DNA from: JASGCL01 sp965203915 | Lineage (GTDB): Bacteria; Pseudomonadota; Alphaproteobacteria; JASGCL01 | DNA: 64,000 nucleotides | Direction of reading: 5' to 3' | Assembly: GCA_965203915.1 (NCBI GenBank) | Contig: OZ241918.1 | Location: 1,364,001 to 1,428,000 of the forward strand | In this document: positions 50,026 through 58,896 of the stretch, piece by piece | Numbering within the stretch: position 1 is the first letter of the stretch | Layout: each line of letters opens with the position of its first letter | Made by a program: the position numbers and the translations under genes | The notes under the pieces: generated by a model | Database searches by the model: none | The model's input: only the letters and a program-made list of their open reading frames with translations | What the model was told of the DNA's origin: nothing

Positions 50026-51503
50026 GCCATTTCCTTGTTTAATGTTGTTATGAGGTTTCTTATCGGCACTTGCCACTGCCAATCTTCCCGCGCCATTTTT
50101 TTGTTCGGGCTTGCTTGACGGGCAAAAAATGGATTGGGAAAAACAAAAAGATTCTTGCCATACCAACATGGTTGTTCGCCCTGCCTTATCCCACTCCAAC
50201 GCCAATCATTCACGTGCGGAACAAGCAACAATATTTTTTTACCAAATGCCGCCGCCAAATGCGCCATGGCCGTATCGACCGTTATCACGGCGTCCAAATG
50301 ATAAAGAATTTTTGCGCTGTCAGCAAAATTTTTTATCGCGGGCGATATATCCTTTATCATGGCTTCGAATCCGTTATGCTTGATATCCATATTTTGGGGT
50401 GCCATTTGCAACGAATAAAATTCATATTGCGGCAAGGATAAAAGCGGCAAGAATTCTTTGATATCTATCGAACGGTCTTGGGCGTTGCTATCTTGACCAC
50501 AGGACCACACCAAGCCAATTTTTTTTCTTTCCTGCGATGGGGATAAAATATTGCGGGTCGGCATATTGCCCATGAATAATTTTTCAAAAGAAAAATAAGG
50601 TTGCGCCACCGCGGGCGATGACAATTGCAAAAGATGCGGCAGAGAAAATAAAAAAACCCGCGCCGCCGCTTGCAAGCCAAGATGCTTCACCCGTGGGTGA
50701 GCCAAAGCCTGGTCATAAGCACCGTAAGGGAAAACCAATATTTCCAGATCGTTTGTTGTGCCATTCCATCCTGTGTTATATTGGCTGGAAAACAAATCGA
50801 GCATTTCGGCGCGCACTTCAAACAGCACGCGTTTAACCCGCGGATAAAGCATGGGAATGAAGCGTGAAAATTGGATGGCGTCGCCAAAGCCTTGCTCGAA
50901 AGAAACAAGCAGGGTTTGGTCGTCTTGCAGAACCTCCCCCTGCCACAGGGGAATATTGTTGTGGTAGGGTTTATCGATAAAGGACGTCTCCCAAGAAATA
51001 TTTTTGCGCCATTCCATGGCGGCGAAGGATTGTTTGATAACATCGCCGCGCGCCGATGATTTTATTTGATGCAACGCCACATGGTAAGCACGGCGTTTTA
51101 ACAAGGATATTTCTTCTGGGGTATTTTGTCCCGCCTTGGTTAATAATTTTTCGGCCGCATGGAGGTAATCCAACATTTTTTTTTCATCGGAAAAAAATTG
51201 CGCCAAGCGCGACAAAATTAAATAGGTTTTAAACCGCATGGTCTGTCCGATATTTTTTTGCGCCAAAATTTTTTGCGCGTATTTTTCGGCCAGGGGCAAA
51301 TAAAATTTATCGGCGGCGATGTTGACGATAGAAAAATACAGGTTATCATCGGCCGTGGTTTGCAAACCCACCACACGCTGTAATAGGGCAAGGGCGGGCG
51401 CAAATTTTTCTTGCCGCAACAATTGGTTAGCCCGTTCAACCAGCGCAGGCGTGTTGTAAAAAACCGAAGAATGAAAAGAAGCTATATTGTTTGTTTGTTC
51501 CAT
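50022..51503 (-). CDS. TPR protein with C-terminal GT9-like glycosyltransferase domain, paralogue D
   Basis: This 493-residue protein, started at ATG 51503 with AAGGGAC upstream, is the first gene of the cluster. TPR-like helices (~15-170) precede IPLWQGEVL, SFEQGFGDAIQFSRFIPML, GLVWSCGQDSNAQDRSIDIKEFLPLL, TVDTAMAHLAAAFGKKILLLVP and NDWRWSGIRQGEQPCWYG. The YEHR block of the relatives is degenerate here (MEWRKN). It overlaps paralogue C by 4 bp, so the two are translationally coupled. It lies 52 bp downstream of hisE on the same strand. Confidence 0.78.
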   Translation of the reverse strand: MEQTNNIASFHSSVFYNTPALVERANQLLRQEKFAPALALLQRVVGLQTTADDNLYFSIVNIAADKFYLPLAEKYAQKILAQKNIGQTMRFKTYLILSRLAQFFSDEKKMLDYLHAAEKLLTKAGQNTPEEISLLKRRAYHVALHQIKSSARGDVIKQSFAAMEWRKNISWETSFIDKPYHNNIPLWQGEVLQDDQTLLVSFEQGFGDAIQFSRFIPMLYPRVKRVLFEVRAEMLDLFSSQYNTGWNGTTNDLEILVFPYGAYDQALAHPRVKHLGLQAAARVFLFSLPHLLQLSSPAVAQPYFSFEKLFMGNMPTRNILSPSQERKKIGLVWSCGQDSNAQDRSIDIKEFLPLLSLPQYEFYSLQMAPQNMDIKHNGFEAMIKDISPAIKNFADSAKILYHLDAVITVDTAMAHLAAAFGKKILLLVPHVNDWRWSGIRQGEQPCWYGKNLFVFPNPFFARQASPNKKMAREDWQWQVPIRNLITTLNKEMA

Positions 51504-51555
51504 GAATATGTCCCTTTTCAACCCAGATATTTATTAACCCTGTTGATATGAATGG

Positions 51556-51885
51556 TTATGATTTTTGACGCGATGCTTTTTCATCAATGCCCGACCTGGC
51601 TTCGCGGCGTAACAATTCTTCTGCAACCTCCGCGGGGGCAATGCCCAATTTATACCACAGCACCACCATGTGATAGAGCACATCGGCCGATTCGGCTATC
51701 ATTTGTTGTTTGTTTTTTTGCTGGCTTGCCATTATCAATTCAACCGCTTCTTCGCCAAATTTTTTGATAACCTTCTCCTCGCCACTGGCTAATAATTTTG
51801 CCGTCCATGATACATCGGGGTTGGCGGCGGCCCGCGCCATGACCCGCGCCATCAATTTTTCTATCATATCCGATGAATTGTTCAT
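51556..51885 (-). CDS. hisE: Phosphoribosyl-ATP pyrophosphatase
   Basis: HisE hydrolyses phosphoribosyl-ATP to phosphoribosyl-AMP, step 2 of histidine synthesis. The 109-residue protein has the MazG-like helical core SWTAKLLASGEEKVIKKFGEEAVELIMAS (key EKVxKKxGEEAxE) and a SADVLYHMVVLW helix. HisI is not fused, as in other alphaproteobacteria. It is the last gene of the hisBHAFE run. Confidence 0.95.
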   Translation of the reverse strand: MNNSSDMIEKLMARVMARAAANPDVSWTAKLLASGEEKVIKKFGEEAVELIMASQQKNKQQMIAESADVLYHMVVLWYKLGIAPAEVAEELLRREARSGIDEKASRQKS

Positions 51886-51979
51886 TGCTCCGTTTGCTCG
51901 CCTTTACCCTATTTATCTTTACTCAAATATCATGCCAAAAACAATAAAAAGGGTAAATCGCCATAACCCGTTTTTTGCT

Positions 51980-52756
51980 CTAAACCATGCGGGCCAAAAA
52001 CCCCGCCGCCAATAATTTTTGCTTTACTTCATCTATCTTAACCTCGCCAAAGTGAAAAATACTGGCGGCCAAGATAGCCTCCGCCCCGCCATCCTTCGCC
52101 GCGGCCACCATGTCATTGGCCGAGCCACCCCCGCCCGAGGCTATGACGGGCACCGCAACATGAGAGGTTATCAGCCGCGTCAACCCCAAATCAAACCCCT
52201 GCTTCGTGCCATCGCGATCCATCGATGTTAACAACAATTCGCCCACGCCGCGGGTGGTTAATTCTTGGGCCCAAGCCAGCACATCCTTACCCGTTGCCGT
52301 GCGCCCGCCGTGGGAAAAAACTTCGTAGCCACTTGGCATGGCGGGGTTGGATTTGGCATCAATCGCCCCGACAATACATTGCGCGCCAAATGTTTGGGTG
52401 GCAACCGAAATAATATCGGGGTTGCGAATACCGCCACTGTTGATAGCTACCTTATCCGCCCCCGCCAACAACACGGCGCGAATATCTTCAATCGTGCTTA
52501 TCCCGCCGCCCACGGTTAAGGGGATAAATATTTGTTCGGCAACCTGCTGCACCACCGACAAAATTGTTTTTCTTGCTTCGTGGCTGGCGGAAATATCCAA
52601 AAAACATAATTCGTCGGCACCCGCCGCATCATAGGCGCGGGCAATTTCAACGGGGTCGCCCGCGTTTTTTAAACTGACAAAATTAACACCCTTGACCACT
52701 TGACCGTTTTTAACATCAAGGCAGGGGATAACGCGGATGAATTTTTTTTTGGTCAT
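51980..52756 (-). CDS. hisF: Imidazole glycerol phosphate synthase, cyclase subunit
   Basis: HisF uses ammonia from HisH to form imidazole glycerol phosphate and AICAR. The 258-residue TIM barrel has VIPCLDVKNGQVVKGVNF with the catalytic Asp, ELCFLDISASHE, PLTVGGGISTIEDIR, and a second-half DGTKQGFDLGLTR block with the other catalytic Asp. PVIASGGGGS follows. It overlaps the hisA stop by one base. Confidence 0.97.
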   Translation of the reverse strand: MTKKKFIRVIPCLDVKNGQVVKGVNFVSLKNAGDPVEIARAYDAAGADELCFLDISASHEARKTILSVVQQVAEQIFIPLTVGGGISTIEDIRAVLLAGADKVAINSGGIRNPDIISVATQTFGAQCIVGAIDAKSNPAMPSGYEVFSHGGRTATGKDVLAWAQELTTRGVGELLLTSMDRDGTKQGFDLGLTRLITSHVAVPVIASGGGGSANDMVAAAKDGGAEAILAASIFHFGEVKIDEVKQKLLAAGFLARMV

Positions 52757-53616
52757 TATTTTAAACTTTGCACGGCAAATAATTCTTTTAAATCAATTTT
52801 GTTTTCATAAATAGCATGGCCAACAATCACCCCGCCGAATAATCCTGTCTGCTTTATTGCTTTGATTTCATCAAGGCTGTTGATGCCGCCCGAGACAACA
52901 ACGGGAATATTGCCATTTTTTTGGCGCAACACCTCAACCAATTTTTTTGATTCTTGCCAATTGGCACCCGCCCCCGTGCCGTCGCGTGCAATATCGGTGT
53001 GGATGAAACCAGCAACGGGCAAGTCAGAAAATTGTAATACAAAATCCAGCGCGGTGATGGTTGATTCCGTTCCCCAACCACGGGTTGCCACCATGCCGTT
53101 GTGGCAATCAACCGCAATGGCAATTTGATTGGGGCAAAGCTTGATAAGTTCCCTTACCAAGCCCGTTTGCTCAACCGCCAGCGTGCCGACAATAATTCTA
53201 TCAACATTTTCAAGCCAATGTCTTGCATCCTCTGCCCTTCTTATCCCGCCGCCTATTTGCAATTTTATATCCTTGGCCATATCCTTGGCCATATCCTTGG
53301 CTTCGGTGTTTTTCCAATGGGCAATTTTTTTAATAATGTCAAAATTTTTGTGTTTATCAAGTTTGCTATTAAGGTCTTTGCCATCATGAATGGGAATTTT
53401 GTCGCCAGCGGTGATGGGCGTGAAGCTTATATCCTTTGCCACCGCCCCGTCCAAATTCACCAGGTGGATCCACCTTGCGCCAGCGTCATAAAATTTTTTG
53501 GCCTGTGCCAATGGGTCATCGCCATATTCGGTGGCTTTGTCCATGTCGCCCTTGAGCAAGCGCACCACCTTGCCCCCCTTCATATCGATGGCGGGGTAAA
53601 TAATAAATTCGTTCAT
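52756..53616 (-). CDS. hisA: ProFAR isomerase with internal insertions
   Basis: HisA opens the ring of ProFAR to PRFAR. The TIM barrel is recognisable: IIYPAIDMKGGKVVRLLKGDM, IHLVNLDGAVA, LQIGGGIRRAEDARHWLE, an AVDCHNGMVATRGW segment and THTDIARDG-type IHTDIARDGTGAG. From ATG 53616 (the ATGA overlap with hisH) it is 286 residues, ~40 longer than usual. The extra length lies between LDGAVA and LQIGGG: a polar stretch near residues 62-92, and a second one with AKDM repeated by a 12-bp x3 tandem repeat (53267-53302). The catalytic Asp residues appear intact. Confidence 0.95.
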   Translation of the reverse strand: MNEFIIYPAIDMKGGKVVRLLKGDMDKATEYGDDPLAQAKKFYDAGARWIHLVNLDGAVAKDISFTPITAGDKIPIHDGKDLNSKLDKHKNFDIIKKIAHWKNTEAKDMAKDMAKDIKLQIGGGIRRAEDARHWLENVDRIIVGTLAVEQTGLVRELIKLCPNQIAIAVDCHNGMVATRGWGTESTITALDFVLQFSDLPVAGFIHTDIARDGTGAGANWQESKKLVEVLRQKNGNIPVVVSGGINSLDEIKAIKQTGLFGGVIVGHAIYENKIDLKELFAVQSLK

Positions 53617-54320
53617 GCTGCTGCCTTTCCATTCCATGTTATAAAATTCTTAAGGAATTGCAATCCAACCTGCTGGCTTTTTTCGGGGTGGCATTGAATG
53701 CCCGCAATATTATCGCGCGCTACAATCATGGGATAATCAACCCCATAATGGGCGGTCGCCAGCACATCATTCATGTCATAATCGCTTACAGCAAAACCAT
53801 GAACAAAATAAAAAAAATCGCCATTGTTAATATTATGCAGCAGTGGATGCTCGCGTATTTTATGGGTTTGATTCCACGCCATTTGGGGCAATGTCAGGTC
53901 GGGTTGCGATGACTTCCCCAATCGTTGCTGCCAAATATCCAAAAAACTTTGCACCTTGCCCTTCATCAATCCCAAGCCCTTTACTTCTTCAAATTCGAAG
54001 CCAACCTCCGCCAACAATTGCATGCCCACACAAATGCCCAGGGTGGGTTTTTTATCGCGCAGGATAGCGGGCAACAATGGCGACAAAAAAGGTTGCAAGG
54101 CACGACGGCAAGCGGGAAATGCCCCCTGCCCTGGCAGGATAATCCTGTCGCAGGTTAACAAAACATCGGGCAATTCATCGGGGTTGGAAACAACCCGCGC
54201 CACGCCGCCAACTTTTTCTACCGCTTTTTTAACCGAAAAAATATTGCCATAACCATAATCAATAATGGCAACTTCTCCCTTGGCCTGTGTTGTCACGGGG
54301 GCGTTATTTGCTGCTGTCAT
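53613..54320 (-). CDS. hisH: Imidazole glycerol phosphate synthase, glutaminase subunit
   Basis: HisH hydrolyses glutamine and channels ammonia to HisF. The 235-residue class I amidotransferase has VAIIDYGYGNIFSVKKA, RIILPGQGAFP, the nucleophile in LGICVGMQLLAE and the His-Glu pair in IAGIQCHPEKSQ. The first ~15 residues are an extra polar tail. Its stop overlaps the hisA start (ATGA). hisB precedes it by 62 bp. Confidence 0.96.
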   Translation of the reverse strand: MTAANNAPVTTQAKGEVAIIDYGYGNIFSVKKAVEKVGGVARVVSNPDELPDVLLTCDRIILPGQGAFPACRRALQPFLSPLLPAILRDKKPTLGICVGMQLLAEVGFEFEEVKGLGLMKGKVQSFLDIWQQRLGKSSQPDLTLPQMAWNQTHKIREHPLLHNINNGDFFYFVHGFAVSDYDMNDVLATAHYGVDYPMIVARDNIAGIQCHPEKSQQVGLQFLKNFITWNGKAAA

Positions 54321-54382
54321 TATCGTGTTTTATCATGTTATCACGCGCCATGCCGTTACCAAGCCAACAATCTTAGCCATCA

Positions 54383-54970
54383 TTATAATGTTCCCTTGGT
54401 CGAGGTAACCATGCCCATTTGCCGTTCGTCAAGCGCCACCGCCTGGCGTAAACATCTTGCCAAGCCTTTAAAACTTGATTCTATCTTATGGTGGTTGTTA
54501 ATGCCATGCCGATTCACAACATGGATATTAGCCCCCAAATTCATGGCGAAGGCATGAAACCATTCACGAAAAAGTTCTGATTCCATCTCGCCCAATTTGG
54601 GTTGGGTAAAGGCAACCTGCCACACCAAAAAACCGCGACCACAAATATCCACCGCAACCTCGGTCAGGGTGTCATCCATCGGGCTCAAGGCATCGCCAAA
54701 CCTGGCAATGCCTTTTTTATCGCCTAGGGCTTTTAATATCACCTGGCCTAAGACAATGCCGCAATCCTCCGCCGTGTGATGGTTATCGATATGCAGATCG
54801 CCCTGGCAGTTAAGTTCGATGTCTATCAAACTATGACGTGATAATTGTTCCAACATATGGTCTAAAAAACCAATGCCTGTAGAAATTTTATATTGACCCG
54901 TCCCCTCCAGCTTAACGCCAGCGGAAATATTGGTTTCCTTTGTTTTACGGGTGAGTATCGCGGTACGCAT
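54383..54970 (-). CDS. hisB: Imidazoleglycerol-phosphate dehydratase
   Basis: HisB removes water from IGP to give imidazole acetol phosphate. This is the monofunctional form, 195 residues. It has the two Mn-binding motifs: FLDHMLEQLSRHSLIDIE with DNHHTAEDCGIVLGQ, and the second-half AMNLGANIHVVNRHGINNHHKIESSFKGLAR (core NRHGINNHHKIE). It is the first gene of hisBHAFE and divergent from hslV with a 169-bp gap. Confidence 0.97.
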   Translation of the reverse strand: MRTAILTRKTKETNISAGVKLEGTGQYKISTGIGFLDHMLEQLSRHSLIDIELNCQGDLHIDNHHTAEDCGIVLGQVILKALGDKKGIARFGDALSPMDDTLTEVAVDICGRGFLVWQVAFTQPKLGEMESELFREWFHAFAMNLGANIHVVNRHGINNHHKIESSFKGLARCLRQAVALDERQMGMVTSTKGTL

Positions 54971-55082
54971 CTATCGGATATATTCAACAAAAAGGATGTA
55001 ATAGATTATCAACCATTTTGCAATAAATTTCATAACCCGCGCGGACTATATTATTTATTATCGTTTTAGTAGCGGTAAACCC

Positions 55083-55110
55083 TTGACATCATACCATGCG
55101 TATCTTACAT
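55083..55110 (+). promoter_or_regulatory. Candidate promoter for hslVU
   Basis: CTTGACA (55082-55088) gives a full -35, with a weak -10 (TACATA) 17 bases later and ~30 bp before the hslV ATG. The CTTGA element would also suit a heat-shock sigma factor, which commonly drives hslVU, but no CCCCAT-type -10 is seen. Confidence 0.35.
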
Positions 55111-55139
55111 AAACGGCGAACCGCCCCGAGTAAAAAAGA

Positions 55140-55667
55140 ATGTTTCACGCCACCACCATTTTAGCCATCAGAAAGGACGATAATGTCGTCATGGCGGGCG
55201 ATGGCCAGGTTTCGTTGGGCAACACCGTCATGAAATCAAACGCCAAAAAATTACGCAAATTGGCGGGGGGCAAGGTGTTGGTTGGGTTTGCTGGGGCGAC
55301 CGCCGATGCCTTTACTTTATTCGAAAGATTAGAAAAAAAATTGGAACAATACCCCGAACAACTAACCCGCGCCGCGGTTGAGTTAGCAAAAGATTGGCGG
55401 TCGGATAAATACCTGCGCCGTTTGGAAGCCATGATGGCGGTTGCCGATAAAAAAACGCTGTTGCTTATATCGGGCAATGGCGATGTTATCGAACCCGAAG
55501 ATGGCATTATTGCCATTGGTTCGGGGGGCAGTTTTGCCCTGGCCGCCGCCCGCGCCTTGATACAAAACAGCGACCTGCCGATTGAAAAAATCGCCACCGC
55601 CGCCATGCACATTGCCGCCGATATTTGTATTTACACCAACCACGAAATAACCAGTGAAAAATTATAA
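55140..55667 (+). CDS. hslV: ATP-dependent protease HslVU, peptidase subunit
   Basis: HslV forms the proteolytic double ring of the HslVU protease. The 175-residue protein starts MFHATTILAIRK; the Thr-Thr after residue 4 is the usual N-terminal nucleophile exposed by processing. VVMAGDGQVSLG, FAGATADAFTLFERLE and AIGSGGSFALAAARAL are family blocks. It overlaps hslU by one base (TAATG). The hisB gene lies divergently upstream, a typical alphaproteobacterial neighbourhood. Confidence 0.97.
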   Translation: MFHATTILAIRKDDNVVMAGDGQVSLGNTVMKSNAKKLRKLAGGKVLVGFAGATADAFTLFERLEKKLEQYPEQLTRAAVELAKDWRSDKYLRRLEAMMAVADKKTLLLISGNGDVIEPEDGIIAIGSGGSFALAAARALIQNSDLPIEKIATAAMHIAADICIYTNHEITSEKL

Positions 55668-56995
55668 TGACAGTCAATTTAAAATCTTTATCCCCACGTC
55701 AGATCGTTAGCGAATTGGACAAACATATTATTGGTCAGGCGGATGCAAAAAAATTGGTCGCTATAGCTTTAAGGAACCGGTATCGGCGCGCGCAATTAAG
55801 CGATGACCTTGCCAATGAAATTTTGCCAAAAAATATTTTGATGATTGGCCCCACGGGTTGCGGCAAAACCGAAATTGCCCGCCGCCTTGCTAAATTGGTG
55901 CATGCACCATTTATTAAGGTCGAAGCAACAAGATATACCGAGGTTGGCTACGTCGGGCACGATGTGGAAAGTATCATACGCGACCTGTTGGAAATAGCTA
56001 TAAAAAATGAACGGCAAAAACGCGAAGCGGTTATCAAACCGAAAGCCGCCGAACGCGTCAATGAAAAATTGTTAAAATCCTTGGTTGGCAAAGATGCCAA
56101 AGCCGAAACCCGTGCGCAATATAAAGAAAAATTACAAAAGGGCGAATTGGATGACAGCGATATAACCATCGAGCTTTCCGCCCCCCCCAAACAAAACAGC
56201 ACGATGATGGAGATTCCTGGCGCCAACGCGGGCATCGGCATGATTCAAATTTCAGACGCGGTTGAAGGCATGATGGGGAAAATGTTCAACCAAAGGCAAG
56301 AAAAAACAATTAGTGTAAAGCGCGCCCGCGAAGAATTGTTGAGCGAAGAAATGGAAAAATTGCTTGACCATGGTGAGATTGTCAAAACCGCCATGCACAA
56401 TGTGGAGCAACATGGCATTGTTTTTATCGATGAATTTGACAAAATATGCGTGCGCGATTCCAGCGCGCGGCAAGATGTATCGCGCGAAGGGGTGCAACGC
56501 GACCTGCTGCCTATGATAGAGGGCACCACCATTGCCACGCGCCATGGGGTGATAAAAACCGATTATATTTTGTTCATTGCTTCGGGGGCATTTCACCTTT
56601 CTAAACCTGCTGACCTGCTGCCCGAATTGCAAGGTCGCTTACCCATTCGGGTGCGTTTAAACCCGTTAACCCGTGAAGATTTCGTTAATATCTTAACCCA
56701 AACCCGTCATAATTTAATCGAACAATATAAAAATTTATTACAGGTCGATGGCGTGACATTAGAATTTGAAACGGGGGCTATCAACAAAATGGCCGACCTG
56801 GCTATGACCATCAATAATTCGGTTGAAAATATTGGGGCGCGCCGCCTTCATACCTTGATAGAAAAATTATTAGAAGACATATCCTTTGCCGCCGACGGTT
56901 CCACCGCCGCCAATATTGCCATCACCAGCGCCATGGTCGAAGGTCGTTTGCTGCCGCTGGTCGAAGACCAAAATTTGCAAAAATTTATTTTGTAA
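55667..56995 (+). CDS. hslU: ATP-dependent protease HslVU, unfoldase subunit
   Basis: HslU is the AAA+ ring that unfolds substrates and feeds HslV. The 442-residue protein has Walker A GPTGCGKT at 61-68, the pore loop GYVGHDVES, the intermediate domain (~110-240), Walker B IVFIDEFD at 251-258, a sensor segment FIASGAFHLSKP and RLPIRVRL. The C-terminal LQKFIL resembles the tail that docks into HslV to activate it. Translation is coupled to hslV. Confidence 0.97.
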   Translation: MTVNLKSLSPRQIVSELDKHIIGQADAKKLVAIALRNRYRRAQLSDDLANEILPKNILMIGPTGCGKTEIARRLAKLVHAPFIKVEATRYTEVGYVGHDVESIIRDLLEIAIKNERQKREAVIKPKAAERVNEKLLKSLVGKDAKAETRAQYKEKLQKGELDDSDITIELSAPPKQNSTMMEIPGANAGIGMIQISDAVEGMMGKMFNQRQEKTISVKRAREELLSEEMEKLLDHGEIVKTAMHNVEQHGIVFIDEFDKICVRDSSARQDVSREGVQRDLLPMIEGTTIATRHGVIKTDYILFIASGAFHLSKPADLLPELQGRLPIRVRLNPLTREDFVNILTQTRHNLIEQYKNLLQVDGVTLEFETGAINKMADLAMTINNSVENIGARRLHTLIEKLLEDISFAADGSTAANIAITSAMVEGRLLPLVEDQNLQKFIL

Positions 56996-57072
56996 TTGTT
57001 GGTAAGGTTCTTGGCTTGCCATCATAGCTTGATTTTTTACATCATGCGTCTTTTCTGCTATAATCATGCACC

Positions 57073-58359
57073 ATGGCAAAAAAAACCACATCGCTAGCCA
57101 CCAACACCACCAGCACCCTGTTGGCGGGGCGCACCGTGTTGCTTATTATATCGGGGGGCATAGCGGCTTACAAATCGCTAGAACTAGCCCGTTTATTAAA
57201 AAAATCTGGCGCACGGGTGTTGGGTATTATTACGGAAGGCGGATTAAAATTTGTCACCGCCCTGTCCTTGGGCGCGCTTATCGAGGATAAAGTTTACACC
57301 GATTTGTTTTCCCTGACCGATGAGCAAGAAATGGGGCATATTCGTTTGGCACGCTTGGCGGATGTTATCATGGTCGCGCCAGCCTCCGCCAATTTTTTGG
57401 CAAGGGCTGCGGCGGGGCAAGCCGACGATTTGGCCAGCACGGTGTTGTTGGCAACCACCGCGCCCGTTTATTTGTCCCCCGCCATGAACCCCACGATGTT
57501 TGATAATAAAGAAACGCAAGACAACATCAACCGTATCCAACAACGCGGCATGAATATCATTGCGCCCGCGGTGGGGGATACGGCTTGCGGTGAATCGGGG
57601 CGGGGTCGCCTGCCCGAGGCCCCAGAATTGTTCGCCATCATTGCCAACCATTTCGCCAAGCCAGGGGCATTAAGCGGTAAAAAATTCTTGCTTACCGCGG
57701 GGGCGACGCGCGAAAAATTAGACCGCGTGCGTTACATCAGCAATTTTTCATCGGGCAAGCAGGCGGTCGCCATCGCCCGTGCCCTGGCCAACCATGGTGC
57801 CGATGTGGTGATGGTGGCGGGAGTCATGGATGATAGATTGCTGCGCGATAGCAACCTGCATGGTGTGAGCATAACCCGTGTGCAGTCGGGGTTAGAGATG
57901 GAGGAAGCGGTGATGAAGGAACTGCACCAAGAAAAATTTGCAGCCTTCATTGGTGTCGCCGCGGTCAGCGATTTCCGCGCCAAAGAAATAACGCCTGGCA
58001 AATTAAACAGAAAAAATTTGGCGGATGCCACGGGGGCGGTCACGCTTGCCCTTACCCTAAACCCCGATATTTTGGCGGGGGTGGGGCATAATAAAAATCG
58101 TCCGCCATTGGTGATTGGCTTCGCGGCGGAGGTTGATGCAACCGCCCCCGCCACCGCGCAAAAAATTATTGAAAAATACCGCGCGAAAAATTGTGACATG
58201 TTGTTGGTTAATGAGATCGAAGAAAGCGGCGCACCGTTTGGCGCGGACAACACCAATATTGTTGTGCATCATGACAACAAACAAACCAATTGGGGAAAAT
58301 TGAGCAAAGAAGAAGTGGCCAAATTGTTGGTGGCAGAAATAATAAAAAAATATAAATAG
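57073..58359 (+). CDS. coaBC: Phosphopantothenoylcysteine synthetase/decarboxylase
   Basis: This bifunctional enzyme makes 4'-phosphopantetheine for coenzyme A. The N-terminal CoaC flavoprotein domain (~15-190) has IISGGIAAYKSLELARLL, the catalytic GHIRLARLAD, APASANFLA, SPAMNPTMFDN and ACGESGRGR. The C-terminal CoaB domain has TAGATREKLDRVRYISNFSSGKQAVAIA and a late MLLVNEI block. The first ~15 residues are an extra Thr/Ser-rich tail. It has 428 residues, normal for the fused form. It follows hslU by 77 bp. Confidence 0.96.
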   Translation: MAKKTTSLATNTTSTLLAGRTVLLIISGGIAAYKSLELARLLKKSGARVLGIITEGGLKFVTALSLGALIEDKVYTDLFSLTDEQEMGHIRLARLADVIMVAPASANFLARAAAGQADDLASTVLLATTAPVYLSPAMNPTMFDNKETQDNINRIQQRGMNIIAPAVGDTACGESGRGRLPEAPELFAIIANHFAKPGALSGKKFLLTAGATREKLDRVRYISNFSSGKQAVAIARALANHGADVVMVAGVMDDRLLRDSNLHGVSITRVQSGLEMEEAVMKELHQEKFAAFIGVAAVSDFRAKEITPGKLNRKNLADATGAVTLALTLNPDILAGVGHNKNRPPLVIGFAAEVDATAPATAQKIIEKYRAKNCDMLLVNEIEESGAPFGADNTNIVVHHDNKQTNWGKLSKEEVAKLLVAEIIKKYK

Positions 58360-58371
58360 GCTGTTACAAAA

Positions 58372-58863
58372 TTACGTCCATGACGCGCGTGGCGCGTGGC
58401 AAGCCCGCCCGGTTTTTTCAACATAACCTTGATGGTAATCTTCCGCGGGGTAAAAATTGCTGAAGGGGGTAATTTCGGTCACTATTTTTCTGTCAAAATA
58501 TTGTTGCACGCGGTCGCGCACTTGCTGTGCCGTTTTTACCTGTTGGTCGTCGAAGGTAAAAATGCAAGAACGATATTGCGGGCCATAATCGGGACCTTGG
58601 CGATTATATTGGGTTGGGTCATGCAAGCGAAAAAACAAATCAACCAATTCTTCGTAAGAAACTTTTTTGTCATCAAATTCTATCAACACTACCTCGGCAT
58701 GGCCAGTATCGGCGTTGCAAACATCTTTGTAAGTTGGGTTAAGCAAATGCCCGCCGCCATAGCCCGATGTTGCCTTCAACACGCCGTTGGTTTTATGAAA
58801 TATCGATTCCACGCCCCAAAAACATCCACCGCCAAATATTGCCTTTTGTGTTGCCATACCCAT
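58372..58863 (-). CDS. msrA: Peptide-methionine (S)-S-oxide reductase
   Basis: MsrA repairs oxidised methionine. The 163-residue protein begins KAIFGGGCFWGVES with the catalytic Cys14, then has SGYGGG, DTGHAEVV, LVDLFFRLHDPTQYNRQGPDYGPQYRS (core HDPTQYNRQG.D.G.QYRS) and FYPAEDYHQGY. Resolving cysteines near the C-terminus are limited to one (RACHA). It is convergent with coaBC and is followed on its own strand by the frameshifted lactamase-fold gene. Confidence 0.95.
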   Translation of the reverse strand: MGMATQKAIFGGGCFWGVESIFHKTNGVLKATSGYGGGHLLNPTYKDVCNADTGHAEVVLIEFDDKKVSYEELVDLFFRLHDPTQYNRQGPDYGPQYRSCIFTFDDQQVKTAQQVRDRVQQYFDRKIVTEITPFSNFYPAEDYHQGYVEKTGRACHAPRASWT

Positions 58864-58896
58864 AATATAGGAAATGATATAGCAAAATACAATTTC

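Noticed and set aside
50026..50205. N-terminal extension of the 48388-50025 gene back to 50205
   Set aside because: It would overlap the upstream paralogue by 184 bp; ATG 50025 has AGGAAA upstream and the common ATGA overlap.
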